NCBI RefSeq assembly: GCF_014646255.1 | Contig: NZ_BMNC01000003.1 | Coordinates: forward strand, 248,001 to 312,000 | Origin: Lentzea pudingi | Lineage (GTDB): Bacteria > Actinomycetota > Actinomycetes > Mycobacteriales > Pseudonocardiaceae | DNA: 64,000 nt | Direction: 5' to 3' | In this document: piece after piece, positions 32,377 to 42,492 of the stretch | How positions within the stretch are numbered: the first letter of the stretch is position 1 | Layout of the letters: the number at the start of each line of letters is the position of its first letter | The notes under the pieces: model-generated | Seen by the model: the letters and a program-made list of their open reading frames with translations, nothing else | Told to the model about the DNA's origin: nothing | The model's database searches: none | Made by a program: the position numbers and the translations under genes

Positions 32377-34077
32377 TCAGAACGCGACGGTCTTGCCGCC
32401 GAGGGTGACGACGAGCCTGCCGTCGGAAGCGAACGACCAGCCGAGGGCTCCGCTGTAGCCGGAGCACCGGGAACCGTTGGTACCCGACCAGAACTGGTTG
32501 GTGGAGTCGGCGTTGCCGACGACCTTGTCGTTGCTCCCGCTGCTGCTGCGGCAGGACGTGTTGGTGCGGAACACCGAACTGCCCGCGTCGAACGAGAAGT
32601 TGCGCTCGTCGTTGTCGATGCTCAGGTTGCTCGACACGCTCATGGAGCCGGGGTTGCGGTTGTAGGTGAAGCCGTGCTTGCCGTTGTCGTGGGCGATGGT
32701 GCGGGTGATCGTGTGGTTGACGCCGATGTCCTCGCCGCCGAGCTTGAACCCGTTGCGGTCGCCGTTGCCGGCCTGGCCGCCGTTGCTCAGGGTGCCGTTC
32801 TTGTACGCCAGCGAGTCCTCGATGGTGACGGCGCCGATCGGCCCGGTGTCCGACTTCGTGTAGAGGTCCCAGCCGTCGTCGATGTTGTTGTGCGCCACGG
32901 AGTAGCGGAACACGTTGCCGGGCCCGGACGTGAGCTTGGCGGCGAACCCGTCGGCGTCCTCCCCGTCGGAGTCGGCGTTGTCGTGCGACTCCGCGCTGAG
33001 GATCAGGTTGTTCGACGGCCACTGGTCTTTTGGCGTCGTGGACAGCATCCGCGAGAGCTGCAGGCCGGTGTCGCGGTTGAACCGGGTGATCGTGCGCTCG
33101 AAGATGTTGTTGCTGCCGCCGACGAAGATGCCGTTGTCCCCGGCGCGTTCGACGACGACGCCCTGCACGTGCCAGTACGAGCCGTTCACGGCCAGACCCC
33201 GGTTGGCAGGGTCCTCGGCCTGCGCCGAGAAGTTCAGCACGGGCTTCTCGCCCTGGTAGGCCACGAGCTTCTTGCGGGCGCCGGACGTTCCGTTGTTGGT
33301 GGGCGGGATCGTCACCGTCTGCGAGAAGCTGTAGGTGCCGCCGCGCAGGAAGATCGTGCCGCCCGCGGCGACGCGGGGGAGTGCGGCCGTCAGCGTGGTC
33401 GGGTCGGAGATCGTGCCGGCCGCGCTGTCCTGGCCGGTCGGCGACACGTACAGCGCGTTGGCGGGTGGCGTGCTCGTCGTGGTGGTCGTCGTCGGGCCGG
33501 TGGTGGTCGTGGTGGTGGTCGTCGTCGTCGTGCTGGTCGGTCCGCCGGCCGGTGCGAGCCTCCACTGCTTGGTGGCGGCGTTGTCGCAGGAGTTGGTCTG
33601 CACCAACGCCCCTGGGGTCGTGGCGTTGTCCTTGACGTTCATGCACTTGCCGCCGTTGGCGTTGACCAGGCGCTGGTTGTCGCCGTTCGGCGTCAGCGCC
33701 CAGACCTGGCTCGTCGCACCGGTGCACGCCTCGAGCTGGATCGGCTTGCCCGCGCTGGTCGACGCGTCGCGCACGCCGACGCACAGGCCACCCGCCGTGA
33801 TCCGGACGCCGCCGCTGACGTCGGTCAGCACCCACTGCTGCCCGGCGCAGGCCTGTTGCCGCAGCTGCGTGCCGCTCGACGGGCTCGTGCCCGCGTCGAG
33901 GCACAGGCCGCTGCCCGCGTTCTCGAGCTCGTAGGTGCCCGCGGCGTTCGCGGTCGCGGCGAGGCCGGGCCACAGGGCGAGCGTGGTGACGAGGGCGACG
34001 ACGGCACCGCCTGACGCCAGTCCGGCCCGGACGCGGCGTTGGCGCGCCCGGTGCGCGGACTGTTCCGAAATGCCCAT
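32377..34077 (-). CDS. Secreted PL9-type pectate lyase with N-terminal ricin-type domain
   Basis: 566 residues. Arg-rich signal peptide about 1-46; ricin-type trefoil about 48-175 (QQWVLTD, SQVWALTP, KQWRLAP); a Thr-rich linker of about 25 residues; then a PL9 beta-helix from about 205 (ALYVSPTGQDSAAGTISDPTTL). The catalytic-Lys motif is DRNGFKLGGEDIG and calcium-site acids sit in DADGFAAKLTSGPGN and IDDGWDLYTK. The lectin module is fused N-terminally, opposite to the more common C-terminal CBM. 300 bp of upstream DNA suggests its own promoter. Confidence 0.88.
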   Translation of the reverse strand: MGISEQSAHRARQRRVRAGLASGGAVVALVTTLALWPGLAATANAAGTYELENAGSGLCLDAGTSPSSGTQLRQQACAGQQWVLTDVSGGVRITAGGLCVGVRDASTSAGKPIQLEACTGATSQVWALTPNGDNQRLVNANGGKCMNVKDNATTPGALVQTNSCDNAATKQWRLAPAGGPTSTTTTTTTTTTTGPTTTTTTSTPPANALYVSPTGQDSAAGTISDPTTLTAALPRVAAGGTIFLRGGTYSFSQTVTIPPTNNGTSGARKKLVAYQGEKPVLNFSAQAEDPANRGLAVNGSYWHVQGVVVERAGDNGIFVGGSNNIFERTITRFNRDTGLQLSRMLSTTPKDQWPSNNLILSAESHDNADSDGEDADGFAAKLTSGPGNVFRYSVAHNNIDDGWDLYTKSDTGPIGAVTIEDSLAYKNGTLSNGGQAGNGDRNGFKLGGEDIGVNHTITRTIAHDNGKHGFTYNRNPGSMSVSSNLSIDNDERNFSFDAGSSVFRTNTSCRSSSGSNDKVVGNADSTNQFWSGTNGSRCSGYSGALGWSFASDGRLVVTLGGKTVAF

Positions 34078-34328
34078 GGGGACTCCACTTCTCTACGCTG
34101 GAGAAAGGGTTTTACTTCGGATGCGTGGCGGGGTTCGCTTCGGATGCTAAGAGCATTCTTCGGACGGGGTCAACGTCGAAGTAATTCGGCTTCCGGTCGA
34201 TGTTCGAGGTCGAATTCATCGAAGGTCCAGGTCGGCGCCTGTCGAACGGATTCGCGATCGGGTCGGAAAAATTTCGGGCGGTCACACTCGTGAACATTTT
34301 CGGTTCACCACCGTGAATCAAAGCGAAA
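34078..34328. other. Intergenic control region of the ricin-PL9 gene
   Basis: No gene seen. It holds a direct repeat CTTCGGATGC at 34115-34124 and 34138-34147 (23 bp apart), a small inverted repeat ATGCT-AAG-AGCAT at 34144-34156, and an AT-richer stretch with GAAAAATTTC near 34265-34275 that resembles the GAAA-N-TTTC box but with a 2-nt spacer. Probable promoter and operator DNA for the lyase. Confidence 0.45.
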
Positions 34329-34364
34329 GGCCCTGCCGCAGACTCGGGGGTCTGCGACAGGGCC
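34329..34364 (-). terminator. Terminator of the GH10 xylanase gene
   Basis: 15-bp stem with one mismatch: GGCCCTGCCGCAGAC (34329-34343), 6-nt loop, GTCTGCGACAGGGCC (34350-34364), followed on the minus strand by TTTCGCTTT. It lies 16 bp after the xylanase stop codon. Confidence 0.8.
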
Positions 34365-34379
34365 GGTTGTTTCCGAGGA

Positions 34380-36284
<1,905 letters not shown>

Positions 36285-37268
36285 ATGGCACCGAACCGCC
36301 GTCAGCTGCTGATCGGCACCGCGAGCGCGGCCCTGCTGGGAGCGAGCGCAGGGGGAACCGCCGCCGCCGCGCCCGCCGGGTTCCCGGACTACCGGTACCG
36401 CAGGCTCGCGCTGGTGAAGAGCAAGCTCCGCTACAACCCCACCAACGAACTCATCTTCCCGACCATCCGCGGCACGAAGAACCGGATCTCCGGCGCCCTG
36501 GCCGCGTACTACCTCTACTACGCGCCGCACGACGCCCCCGGCGGCATCTGCCTGGCGTACGCGAACTCGCTGGAGGAGGAGTTCACCGAGTACGCCGGAA
36601 ACCCGATCATCACGAGGAACTGGCCCGGCGAGTACAGCGTGTCGCACGTGTCCTCGCCGCACGCCATGTGGAACGACGACGCCAAGCGCATGTATCTGTA
36701 TTTCCACGGCGAGAACACCGTGACCCGGCTCGCCAGCTCCGCCGACGGCATCCACTTCTCCTACGAGAAGGAGGTCCTGTCCACCCGCCTGCTCCCCGCC
36801 GGCACGACCGAGACCTCCTACGCCAGGGTGTTCCGGCACGACCTGCCGTCCCGGGGCGCCCGGTACGTCATGGTGTTCATGCTCAACAACACCACCAACC
36901 GGCGCGACATCGGCTGGGGCTGGTCGGCCAACGCCCGCGACTGGACGTTCGCGCAGACCCCGCTGGTCCGGCACCAGGACGTGGGCGCGGTCAACGTCGG
37001 CGGACCGCACCTGTTGTTCCGCAACAACAGCGTGTACGTGGTCTACAACACCGACATCGGCAGCGGTGGCAACATCCTCATCACCGAGGTCGGTCTCGAC
37101 TTCGGCAAGCGCAACCACCTCGGCGTCTTCCACGACTCGCTGGCGGGTTCGCCGGACAACGGCCGGGCCGCCGCGCCGTCGTTCGGCACGTACCAGGGCC
37201 GGGAGTACATGATCTACGAGGCCGGGGACCGGTTGTCGGGCAACATCGCCATCGCGCGGGCGGTCTGA
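36285..37268 (+). CDS. Tat-exported five-bladed propeller protein, putative glycosidase
   Basis: 327 residues. Twin-arginine signal NRRQLLIGTASAALLGASA at 4-22, cleavage near AAAAP. The mature part resembles GH43/GH117-like propellers: RISGALAAYYLYYAPHDAPGGICLAYA, SSPHAMWNDDAKRMYLYFHG, RLASSADGIHFSYEKEV, VGGPHLLFRNNSVYVVYNTD. I cannot assign the catalytic triad or the exact family. Tat export suggests folding before secretion. Divergent from the xylanase and likely co-regulated. The last codons lie in a 17-bp direct repeat (GCGCGGGCGGTCTGACG occurs twice at about 37254-37287). Confidence 0.7.
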   Translation: MAPNRRQLLIGTASAALLGASAGGTAAAAPAGFPDYRYRRLALVKSKLRYNPTNELIFPTIRGTKNRISGALAAYYLYYAPHDAPGGICLAYANSLEEEFTEYAGNPIITRNWPGEYSVSHVSSPHAMWNDDAKRMYLYFHGENTVTRLASSADGIHFSYEKEVLSTRLLPAGTTETSYARVFRHDLPSRGARYVMVFMLNNTTNRRDIGWGWSANARDWTFAQTPLVRHQDVGAVNVGGPHLLFRNNSVYVVYNTDIGSGGNILITEVGLDFGKRNHLGVFHDSLAGSPDNGRAAAPSFGTYQGREYMIYEAGDRLSGNIAIARAV

Positions 37269-37456
37269 CGGCGCGGGCGGTCTGACAGCTCGGGCGGATT
37301 GGGGTCTGGGGGCCGACGGTCTGGCCTGGTGGCGCTGACCTGGGGCGGGTCCGGACGCGGGTGGTGGCGGGCGCTGCCGGCAGGGGCCTGGAGGCCTCCG
37401 CCGCCCGCAGCGGTGACCACCCGTCCGCGGCGGCAACCACCGCACTCGGAGACACA

Positions 37457-37540
37457 CCGGCCCGGCCTGCTGGACCCCGCCGCCCTTCGCGCCCCGCGCC
37501 GGCCCGGCCTACTGGATCCCGCCGCCCTTCTCGCCCCGCG
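37457..37540. repeat. 42-bp tandem duplication at the 3' end of the MarR gene
   Basis: Two 42-bp units (37457-37498 and 37499-37540) that match at nearly all positions. The MarR stop codon (37509-37511) lies in the second unit; in the other copy the matching triplet is CAG rather than TAG on the coding strand, so the duplication lies across the gene end and extends the frame only if the stop is lost. Confidence 0.75.
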
Positions 37541-37985
37541 CCGACCGGCCGAGCGCCTTCTCGGCAAGGCCCGCCTCCATGCGCCGCAACGTCGTGATCA
37601 TGCCGTCGACCTCGTCCTCGTCGGACACGACGCCGTCGAGCAGGTCGCTCCAGATGCCGTGCAGCCGCTGGAGGTTCGCCTGCGCGCGGGCGGTGGGGTA
37701 GAGGCGGACGCGGCGGGCGTCCTCCTGGTCGGCCTCGCGGTGGACGAGGCCCTTGCTCTCGAGGCCTCGCAGCGCGCGGCTGAAGTTGCTGGAGATCTGC
37801 TGCGTGGCGTCGGCGGCGGCGCGGGCGGACGTGCCGGGGTTGCGGTCGATGTACCGCATCACGGCGATGTCCAGCGCTGACCACCGGTCCTCGCTCAGGC
37901 CCTCCTTGGCGGCGTGGATCTGGCGGCCGACCGCGGCGATCAGGTCGGCGAGCTCGAACAACCGGGCCTTTTGGTCTTCGTCCAC
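37509..37985 (-). CDS. MarR family transcriptional regulator
   Basis: 158 residues from the GTG at 37985. Winged-helix core about 35-110: SALDIAVMRYIDRNPGTSARAAADATQQISSNFSRALRGLESKGLVHREADQEDARRVRLY, with the DxR wing motif (DARRVRL). The C-terminal tail RGEKGGGIQ is encoded in the 42-bp duplication. An ATG 8 nt upstream has the better ribosome site (AGGAAAAG) but opens another frame that stops after 17 codons. Divergent from a drug efflux gene that it probably represses. Confidence 0.86.
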   Translation of the reverse strand: MDEDQKARLFELADLIAAVGRQIHAAKEGLSEDRWSALDIAVMRYIDRNPGTSARAAADATQQISSNFSRALRGLESKGLVHREADQEDARRVRLYPTARAQANLQRLHGIWSDLLDGVVSDEDEVDGMITTLRRMEAGLAEKALGRSARGEKGGGIQ

Positions 37986-38011
37986 GTGACCATGGTACTT
38001 TTCCTGTCGAT

Positions 38012-38023
38012 TGATAGCTATCA
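38012..38023. promoter_or_regulatory. MarR operator
   Basis: Perfect 12-bp palindrome TGATAGCTATCA, followed by a half-site GTTGATAG, in the 54-bp gap between the divergent marR-like and MFS genes. It would cover both ribosome-site/promoter regions. Confidence 0.7.
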
Positions 38024-38039
38024 GTTGATAGGAGATGTG

Positions 38040-39245
38040 GTGAACGCGCCGTCCCGCAGCACGATCCCCGTGCCGCTCCTGCTCGTGCTCGCCCTGCTGG
38101 CGAGCGTCGCCCCGTTCGGCATCGACCTCTACCTGCCCGCGTTCCCGCGCATGGCCGCCGAACTCGCGACGAGCGACACGGCCATCCAGCTCACGCTCAC
38201 GATGTTCCTGCTCGGCCTCGCCGCGGGGCAGCTGGTCTTCGGGCCGCTCTCGGACCGGTGGGGCAGGCGCGGGCCGTTGCTGGCGGGCTCGGCGGTGTTC
38301 GTGGCGGCCAGCGTGCTCGCCGCCGTCGCGCCCACGATCGGGGTCCTGCTCGGCGCCCGTCTCGTCCAGGGGCTGACCGCGGCGGCCGGCATGGTCATCG
38401 GCCGCGCGGTCATCGCGGACCTCGCCACCGGACGCGCCGCCGCGCGTGCGTTCAGCCTCATGATGATCGTCAGCGGGGTGGCGCCCGTGGTGGCGCCGCT
38501 GCTGGGCAGCCTGATGGTCGACGGGATCGGGTGGCGGGGAGTGCTGCTCGTCCTCGCCGGTCTGGCGGTCGCGATGCTCGCCGGCTCGGCGGTGGGCGTG
38601 CGGGAGACCCATCCGCGCGAACGGCGCGGTACCGCGCAGGCAGGCGGGTTCCGGGCACTGGGCCGGCGCGCCTACCTCGCCGCCACGGCCACGTTCGTCT
38701 TCTCGTTCGCCGTGCTGATGGCCTACATCTCGGCATCGCCGTTCCTGTACCAGGTCGTCATCGGGATGGGGCCGGTCAGCTACGGCGTGCTGTTCGCGCT
38801 CAACGCACTGGGGCTGATCGCGAGCAGTGCGGCCGCGTCCCGGTTGCTGCGCCACAGCCACCCGCGCCGGGTCCTCACCATCGGCACGAGCTGGCTGCTC
38901 GGCGCCGCCGTGGTGCTGCTGGTCCTCGCGCTCCTGCCGATCAGCGCAGCCTGGCTGATGGTGCCGATCTTCTTCGCGGTGGCGTCGCTCGGCTTCGTCC
39001 TCGGCCCGGCCACGGCCCTCGCGCTCGACGCGGTGCCGGGGGCTGCCGGCACGGGATCGGCTGTGCTGGGCGCCGCGCAGTTCGGGCTCGGCGCGGCCGT
39101 GTCCCCGCTGGTGAGCGTCGGCAGCGCCCATTCCGCGTTGCCGATGGCGATCCTCATCGCCGTACTCGCCGCCATCGCGGTCTGCGCCTCCCGGTTGCTC
39201 GCCTCACGGGACGTCCCCGAACCCGTCGAAGCGCTCGCCGTCTGA
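38040..39245 (+). CDS. MFS transporter, Bcr/CflA drug efflux type
   Basis: 401 residues with 12 predicted membrane segments. Motif A between TM2 and TM3 (FGPLSDRWGRRGPLL), the DLYLPAFP motif in TM1 and the VQGLTAAAGMVIGRAVIADL segment in TM4 to TM5 are typical of Bcr/CflA efflux pumps. The start is one of two adjacent GTG codons 3-5 nt after AGGAG; I take 38040. Probably exports a small toxic compound sensed by the divergent MarR. Confidence 0.9.
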   Translation: MNAPSRSTIPVPLLLVLALLASVAPFGIDLYLPAFPRMAAELATSDTAIQLTLTMFLLGLAAGQLVFGPLSDRWGRRGPLLAGSAVFVAASVLAAVAPTIGVLLGARLVQGLTAAAGMVIGRAVIADLATGRAAARAFSLMMIVSGVAPVVAPLLGSLMVDGIGWRGVLLVLAGLAVAMLAGSAVGVRETHPRERRGTAQAGGFRALGRRAYLAATATFVFSFAVLMAYISASPFLYQVVIGMGPVSYGVLFALNALGLIASSAAASRLLRHSHPRRVLTIGTSWLLGAAVVLLVLALLPISAAWLMVPIFFAVASLGFVLGPATALALDAVPGAAGTGSAVLGAAQFGLGAAVSPLVSVGSAHSALPMAILIAVLAAIAVCASRLLASRDVPEPVEALAV

Positions 39246-39253
39246 CAGAAGCT

Positions 39254-39664
39254 TCAGTTCTGGTCGCGGAGGTTCTGCGCCAGCGTCCAGAAGACCTCGA
39301 AGTCGGGGATGTCACCGATCGCGTAGTTCCCCGGCTTGCGCCTCGTCGCGGTGAGCACGACGTCACCCGCCTTGGTCGACAGGTCCTCGATCTCGTCCCA
39401 CGCCACGAGACCGCCGGGCGTGACGATCCCGGATCCCGACAGGGCGAGCGGGCCGAAGGGGACGGTCCGGCCCTCGTCCGGCTGCTCGACGCCCCGGAAG
39501 ACGACCAGCTCGTCGTCCCGCAGCACGAGCTTGTAGGCGTAGACGATGAGGACGTGCTGGTAGTTGACGTAGTTGTCGGTGGAGATCTGGTGGACGGCCT
39601 CGATCTCGTCCCAGGTGATCGCGCGGGCGCGATCTTGTTGAGGCCCAATGGAACCACGCGCCAC
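39254..39664 (-). CDS. Truncated DUF6585-like protein
   Basis: 136 residues. ITWDEIEAVHQISTDNYVNYQHVLIVYAYKLVLRDDELVVF and VAWDEIEDLSTKAGDVVLTATRRKPGNYAIGDIPDFEVFWTLAQNLR look like the two PH-like C-terminal parts of DUF6585 proteins. Full members are about twice as long; the N-terminal membrane-linked half is missing, and upstream DNA is taken by the WYL regulator. The GTG at 39664 has no ribosome site. Possibly a decaying gene. Confidence 0.5.
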   Translation of the reverse strand: MARGSIGPQQDRARAITWDEIEAVHQISTDNYVNYQHVLIVYAYKLVLRDDELVVFRGVEQPDEGRTVPFGPLALSGSGIVTPGGLVAWDEIEDLSTKAGDVVLTATRRKPGNYAIGDIPDFEVFWTLAQNLRDQN

Positions 39665-39739
39665 GGGCGCCGCGTGGCGGCTCTGGATGATCTAGTGGCG
39701 GGGGAGTGCTCGGACAGCCGGCCGGTCTACTGTCGCGGT

Positions 39740-40702
39740 GTGTCGAGCACGCCGGTCAGGTTGTTGCGGTTGCTGTCGTTGCTGTCCACGCGGCCGGCCT
39801 GGACGAACCGCGAGCTGGCCGGACGCATGGGCGTCGACGACCGCACGGTGCGGCGCGACGTGGCCCGGCTGCGGGACCTCGGGTACGGGATCGAGTCCGA
39901 TCCGGGGCCGTGGGGCGGATACCGCCTCGGTCAGGGCGCCGCGGTCCCGCCGTTGAGCCTGGACGACGACGAGGCCCTGGCGGTGGCGGTCTCGTTGCGG
40001 GAGGCGGCCCAGCGCGGCGTGCTGGGCAGCGACCAGGCCGCGCTGTCGGCGTTGGGCAAGCTCCAGCGGATGCTGCCGCGCCGGGTGGCCGACCGGCTCA
40101 GCGCGTTCGCCGAGTCCGTCGTGCACACCGCGCAGGGGCCGGGTGATCCGGTGTCGTTCGAGGTGCTGCTGAAGCTCGCCGACGCCTGCCGCCACGGACA
40201 CCGCCTGCGGCTGGAGTACCGCGACAGCGCCGGCCGGCTCACCGAACGCGCCGTTGATCCCCATCGGCTCGTGCGGACCCGCCACCGCTGGTACCTGGTC
40301 GCGCTGGACGTTGAACGCGGTCAGTGGCGCACGTTCCGGGCGGACCGCGCCGTGGACGTGCGGCCCACCGGGCAGCCGGTGCGGATCGAGAGTCCGCCGG
40401 ACGCCGCACGGCTGGTCGCCGACATGCTGACCAGCGACTACCCGTTCTACGCGACCGCGGTGCTGCCGGTGCCGATCGAGGAAGCTCAATGCCTCGTGCC
40501 GCCGGGGTCGGGCACGCACGAGAGCGTCGGCCCGGACGGCACGAGGGTGACCCTCGGTGGCAGTTCCCTGGACGAGCTCGCGACTCGGCTGATCGCGTTG
40601 GCTGTGCCGCTGTCCGCGGTCGAGCCTTCAGAACTGCGCGCGGTGCTGCGTGGGCGCCTCCAGTCGCAGCTGGATGCGCTCCATGACCAGGACAGGTTCT
40701 GA
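39740..40702 (+). CDS. WYL-domain transcriptional regulator (YafY type)
   Basis: 320 residues from a GTG. DeoR-type helix-turn-helix at 1-60 (RLLRLLSLLSTRPAWTNRELAGRMGVDDRTVRRDVARLRDLGYGI), WYL domain about 140-205 (HRLRLEYRDSAGRLTERAVDPHRLV, with HRWYLVALDVERGQWRTFRADR), then the WCX extension. WYL proteins bind ligands or nucleic acid and control stress and repair genes. It precedes an AlkC-like repair gene by 25 bp in the same direction, so the two may be linked. Confidence 0.88.
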   Translation: MSSTPVRLLRLLSLLSTRPAWTNRELAGRMGVDDRTVRRDVARLRDLGYGIESDPGPWGGYRLGQGAAVPPLSLDDDEALAVAVSLREAAQRGVLGSDQAALSALGKLQRMLPRRVADRLSAFAESVVHTAQGPGDPVSFEVLLKLADACRHGHRLRLEYRDSAGRLTERAVDPHRLVRTRHRWYLVALDVERGQWRTFRADRAVDVRPTGQPVRIESPPDAARLVADMLTSDYPFYATAVLPVPIEEAQCLVPPGSGTHESVGPDGTRVTLGGSSLDELATRLIALAVPLSAVEPSELRAVLRGRLQSQLDALHDQDRF

Positions 40703-40727
40703 CCGGGTCGTTTTCTAGGGTGGGAGC

Positions 40728-41834
40728 ATGCCCACCGCCGAAGAACTCCTCGGACGTTCCGCCGTCACCAGCCTCGTGCGGGCGATCCAGGTCGCCGCTC
40801 CGGACGCCGACCTCAGGGCGTTGCGGGCGGCGCCGAGGCAGATCGCCCCGTTGTCGCTGCGGGAACGCGCCGATCTGCTGCGGGACGCCCTGCTGGCGGA
40901 CCTGCCCGGTGGCTACGCCGCACTCGCCAGCACCGTCCGCTCCGCCCAGGAACGCTCGCCGGAGTTCACCGGCTGGCTGATCTGGCCGGTCACCAGCGCG
41001 CTCGCCACCCAGGCCGTCCGGGAGGACACCGCCGCGTTCGACGACGCGATGGCGTTGCTCGCCGGCCTCACCGGGCGGCTCACCGCCGAGTTCGCGATCA
41101 GGACGCTGCTGCGGCACGACCTCGACCGCGCCCTCGGCATCATCGGCGACTGGACCGGGTCCGCCGACGAGCACGTGCGCAGACTGGCCTCCGAGGGCAC
41201 CCGTCCCTACCTCCCCTGGGCGGTGCGGGTGCCGGAGGTCCTGACCCGCCCCGGGGTCACACTGTCCATTCTGGACGCTCTCCACCGCGACGAGAGCGAC
41301 TACGTTCGCCGGTCGGTCGCCAACCACCTCAACGACCTCAGCCGCGACCACCCGGACCTCGTCGTGGACACGGCGCGGCGCTGGCTGGAGAACGGTGACG
41401 CGGACACCGGACGCCTTGTCCGCCACGGGTTGCGCACCCTCGTGAAGCGCGGTGACCGCGGCGCGCTCGCACTGCTGGGGTTCGCGCCCGCGACGGTGGA
41501 GGTCGACGGGCCGCACCTGGAGCAGGACGTCGTCCCGTTCGGCGGCAGCGTCCGGTTCACCGCCTCGATCCACAACGCCGGCGACACCGAGGCGGCGCTC
41601 GCGATCGACTACGTCGTGCACCACCGCAAGGCCAACGGCGGCCAGACCGGCAAGACGTTCAAGCTCACCACCCGGACATTGGCTCCGGGCGAACGGATGC
41701 AGGTGACGCGGGAGCACTCGTTCCGGCCGATCACGACGCGCCGCTACCACCCAGGCGGGCACGCGATCTCGTTGCAGGTCAACGGAGTGGAGACGGACCG
41801 CAGGGAGTTCGAGCTAGACGGGCCAGTGGTGTAG
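40728..41834 (+). CDS. AlkC-like DNA alkylation repair protein
   Basis: 368 residues. HEAT-like repeats through about 1-250 (DEHVRRLASEGTRPYLPWAVRVPEVLTRP; YVRRSVANHLNDLSRDHPDLVVDTARRW), as in the AlkC/AlkD alkylpurine glycosylases. A C-terminal immunoglobulin-like domain (about 265-365; VPFGGSVRFTASIHNAGDTEAALAIDYVVHHRKANG) is the mark of the AlkC branch, which removes 3-methylcytosine and 3-methyladenine. The frame ends 21 bp inside the convergent TetR gene. Confidence 0.87.
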   Translation: MPTAEELLGRSAVTSLVRAIQVAAPDADLRALRAAPRQIAPLSLRERADLLRDALLADLPGGYAALASTVRSAQERSPEFTGWLIWPVTSALATQAVREDTAAFDDAMALLAGLTGRLTAEFAIRTLLRHDLDRALGIIGDWTGSADEHVRRLASEGTRPYLPWAVRVPEVLTRPGVTLSILDALHRDESDYVRRSVANHLNDLSRDHPDLVVDTARRWLENGDADTGRLVRHGLRTLVKRGDRGALALLGFAPATVEVDGPHLEQDVVPFGGSVRFTASIHNAGDTEAALAIDYVVHHRKANGGQTGKTFKLTTRTLAPGERMQVTREHSFRPITTRRYHPGGHAISLQVNGVETDRREFELDGPVV

Positions 41835-42404
41835 AGCAGTGTCGGCGATCTCCTGGAGGTCGGTGCGGCTGACGCCGCTCGCGGCCTGGACGGCGATCCC
41901 GAAAGCGACCGTCATGACGAACAGGGCGAGCCTGCGCGCGTCGGTCCCCGGCGGCAGGTCGCCCTCGTCGACGGCACGCCGAAACCGCGTTTCGAGGAGC
42001 TGGCGGCCGTTGGTGCGCCACTCGGCCAGGATCTCGCGCGCCGGTTCGCCGGCGTCTCCCGCCGCCAGCGACCCCTGCACACCCAGGCACCCGGCCGGAC
42101 CTCCCGGCTGGGTCGTGGTGTGCACCGAGCCCGTGAGGAACGCCGTCGCCACCTCGCGCGCCGTCGGCTTCTCGACCGCGCGCAACGCGTAGGACGCCGG
42201 CCCCTCGTCGTAGCGTGCCAGGGCTTTGCGGAAGAGCTGTTCCTTGTTGCCGAACGCCGCGTACATGCTCGTCTTGGTGATGCCCATGGCGCCGGTGAGA
42301 TCGGCGAGGCTCGCGCCCTCGTAGCCCTGCCTCCAGAACACCAGCATGGCCGCGTGCAACGCCTCGTCCGCGTCGAAGCCCCTGGGCCTGCCGATCACCG
42401 TCAC
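41814..42404 (-). CDS. TetR family transcriptional regulator
   Basis: 196 residues. Helix-turn-helix at about 10-57: FDADEALHAAMLVFWRQGYEGASLADLTGAMGITKTSMYAAFGNKEQLFRKAL. The C-terminal ligand domain has GGPAGCLGVQGSLAAGDAG, the cysteine-containing pattern of TetR_C_16/AcuR-like regulators. Divergent from an SDR gene; two palindromic operators lie between them, so it likely represses both. Confidence 0.88.
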   Translation of the reverse strand: MTVIGRPRGFDADEALHAAMLVFWRQGYEGASLADLTGAMGITKTSMYAAFGNKEQLFRKALARYDEGPASYALRAVEKPTAREVATAFLTGSVHTTTQPGGPAGCLGVQGSLAAGDAGEPAREILAEWRTNGRQLLETRFRRAVDEGDLPPGTDARRLALFVMTVAFGIAVQAASGVSRTDLQEIADTALHHWPV

Positions 42405-42423
42405 CCCCTCAGCCTACCCCTTC

Positions 42424-42438
42424 GGTACCGATCGGTCC
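42424..42438. promoter_or_regulatory. TetR operator, copy 1
   Basis: GGTACCGATCGGTCC, an imperfect copy of the palindrome at 42461-42474, placed between the divergent tetR and SDR genes. Confidence 0.65.
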
Positions 42439-42460
42439 GGAAGTGCTACTGTCGACTTAC

Positions 42461-42474
42461 GTACCGATCGGTAC
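42461..42474. promoter_or_regulatory. TetR operator, copy 2
   Basis: Perfect 14-bp palindrome GTACCGATCGGTAC, 19 bp upstream of the SDR start, with flanking TACCGAA echoing a further half-site. The shared core in two copies strongly suggests the divergent TetR protein binds here. Confidence 0.75.
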
Positions 42475-42492
42475 CGAATATCTGGAGGGCTC

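Noticed and set aside
37509..39131. 540-codon minus-strand frame reaching through the MFS gene
   Set aside because: Only the last 158 codons encode a MarR fold; the upstream part is antisense to a well-supported MFS transporter.
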